Source: Pseudonocardia kujensis
GTDB taxonomy: Bacteria; Actinomycetota; Actinomycetes; Mycobacteriales; Pseudonocardiaceae
Reading direction: 5' to 3'
Assembly (NCBI RefSeq): GCF_021283305.1
Contig: NZ_JAJSOK010000007.1
Span: 110,166-174,165, forward strand
DNA length: 64,000 nucleotides
Shown: piece by piece, positions 63,499-64,000 of the stretch
Layout of the letters: the number at the start of each line of letters is the position of its first letter
How positions within the stretch are numbered: position 1 is the first letter of the stretch
Made by a program: the position numbers and the translations under genes
Notes under the pieces: model-generated
What the model was told of the DNA's origin: nothing
The model's input: the letters and a program-made list of their open reading frames with translations, nothing else
The model's database searches: none

Positions 63499-64000
63499 TC
63501 ACTGCATGTGCGGGTAGGTGTGGTCCGTGGGCGGGACGAGGGTCTCCTTGATCGCCCGCGGGCTGGTCCAGCGCTGGACGTTGAGCAGCGAGCCCGCCTT
63601 GTCGTTCGTGCCCGAACCGCGGCTGCCGCCGAAGGGCTGCCGGGAGACGATCGAGCCGGTGGGCCGGTCGTTGACGTAGAAGTTGCCGGCGGCGTGCCGC
63701 AGCAGCCGGTGGGCGTCGTCGATCGCCGAACGCTCGGTGGCGAAGACCGCACCGGTGAGGGCGTAGGCGCTGGTGCGGTCCACGAGCTCCAGGGTCGGCA
63801 GCCAGTCGGCGTCGTCGTAGACGTGCAGGGCGAGGACGGGGCCGAAGTACTCGGTGCTGAACGCCTCGTCGCCGGGGTCGGTGCCGACGAGCACGGTGGG
63901 GTCGACGAACCAGCCCTCGGCGTCGTCGCTGCCCCCGCCGACCAGGACGTCGAGCGAGGCGGTGTTCTTCGCCCGGTCCAGCGCGGTGCGCACCCGGCCG
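63499..64000 (-). CDS. pruA: L-glutamate gamma-semialdehyde (1-pyrroline-5-carboxylate) dehydrogenase, C-terminal part
   Basis: The gene runs off the window, leaving 166 C-terminal residues. They match PruA, which oxidises glutamate semialdehyde to glutamate in proline breakdown: GWFVDPTVLVGTDPGDEAFSTEYFGPVLALHVYDD (in parts), YALTGAVFATERSAIDDAHRLLRHAAGNFYVNDRPTGSIVSRQPFGGSRGSGTND (in parts) and the terminal KETLVPPTDHTYPHMQ. The NFYVNDRPTGSIV and QPFGGSRGSGTNDKAG motifs are specific to the P5C dehydrogenase group within aldehyde dehydrogenases. The catalytic Cys lies beyond the window. The proline dehydrogenase gene may follow outside. Confidence 0.9.
   Translation of the reverse strand, partial: GRVRTALDRAKNTASLDVLVGGGSDDAEGWFVDPTVLVGTDPGDEAFSTEYFGPVLALHVYDDADWLPTLELVDRTSAYALTGAVFATERSAIDDAHRLLRHAAGNFYVNDRPTGSIVSRQPFGGSRGSGTNDKAGSLLNVQRWTSPRAIKETLVPPTDHTYPHMQ

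Overview
The window is very GC-rich (well above 70 percent), densely coded chromosomal DNA from a filamentous actinomycete. An SsgA-family sporulation protein, a DUF5709 protein, many GTG starts, frequent leaderless-looking promoters and actinobacterial-style cobalamin genes point to the Pseudonocardiaceae, with Pseudonocardia as the best guess (inference; there is no 16S gene here). I see no prophage, insertion sequence, plasmid function or CRISPR array. The only RNA gene is a tRNA-Gly(GCC).

Region by region. 1-2.7 kb: the end of a flavin monooxygenase, RutA pyrimidine oxygenase, five perfect 31-bp tandem repeats with a strong hairpin, and an NlpC/P60 cell-wall hydrolase. 3-12.8 kb: a glycosyltransferase relic, cobF, an AI-2E-type permease, an anti-sigma-type kinase, TetR, DUF5709, SsgA, lipoproteins, an acyl-CoA synthetase and a flavin reductase. 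12.8-25.7 kb: the cobalamin block, with cobD, SURF1 on the other strand, then cobQ, chelatase, cobO, cobB, cobE and cysG/cobA followed by a CobC-like phosphatase, several joined by 4-7 bp overlaps. After the tRNA comes a cobalamin riboswitch, then a half-length tetrapyrrole-methylase-like gene and a BluB-CobT fusion. The window therefore holds chelation support, adenosylation, amidation, aminopropanol attachment and lower-ligand synthesis and activation. Most of the ring methylation genes, cobN, cobU/P and cobS/V must lie elsewhere. A HoxN-type Ni/Co importer at 41.3-42.4 kb may supply the metal.

25.7-49.6 kb: mixed metabolism and stress genes. These include a cyclase, Pol IV, AraC, DsbA-like/NhaA, a phosphopantetheinyl transferase, a small basic protein with a long leader carrying a 6-codon mini-ORF, a FAD oxidoreductase, P450, a Clp ATPase, a MarR-GNAT fusion, a PHA-depolymerase-like hydrolase, a crotonase, a DUF1059 protein, SDR, GT87, MarR, an MHS transporter with an MBL protein, and LysR divergent from a Glu/Leu dehydrogenase. 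49.6-64 kb: MarR/SRPBCC divergent from an ABC exporter, an aldo/keto reductase, a DODA-type dioxygenase, dienelactone hydrolase, DUF2235, a heterodimeric ABC exporter, a DyP peroxidase with an encapsulin-targeting tail, an acyl-CoA dehydrogenase, 41-bp repeats, and the end of pruA.

The observations most worth follow-up are the riboswitch-controlled half-methylase plus BluB-CobT operon, a possible second degenerate B12-riboswitch core before cysG, the leaderless mini-ORF at 32.15 kb, the intergenic repeat families (two of which share a 16-bp sequence), and the orphan encapsulin cargo.
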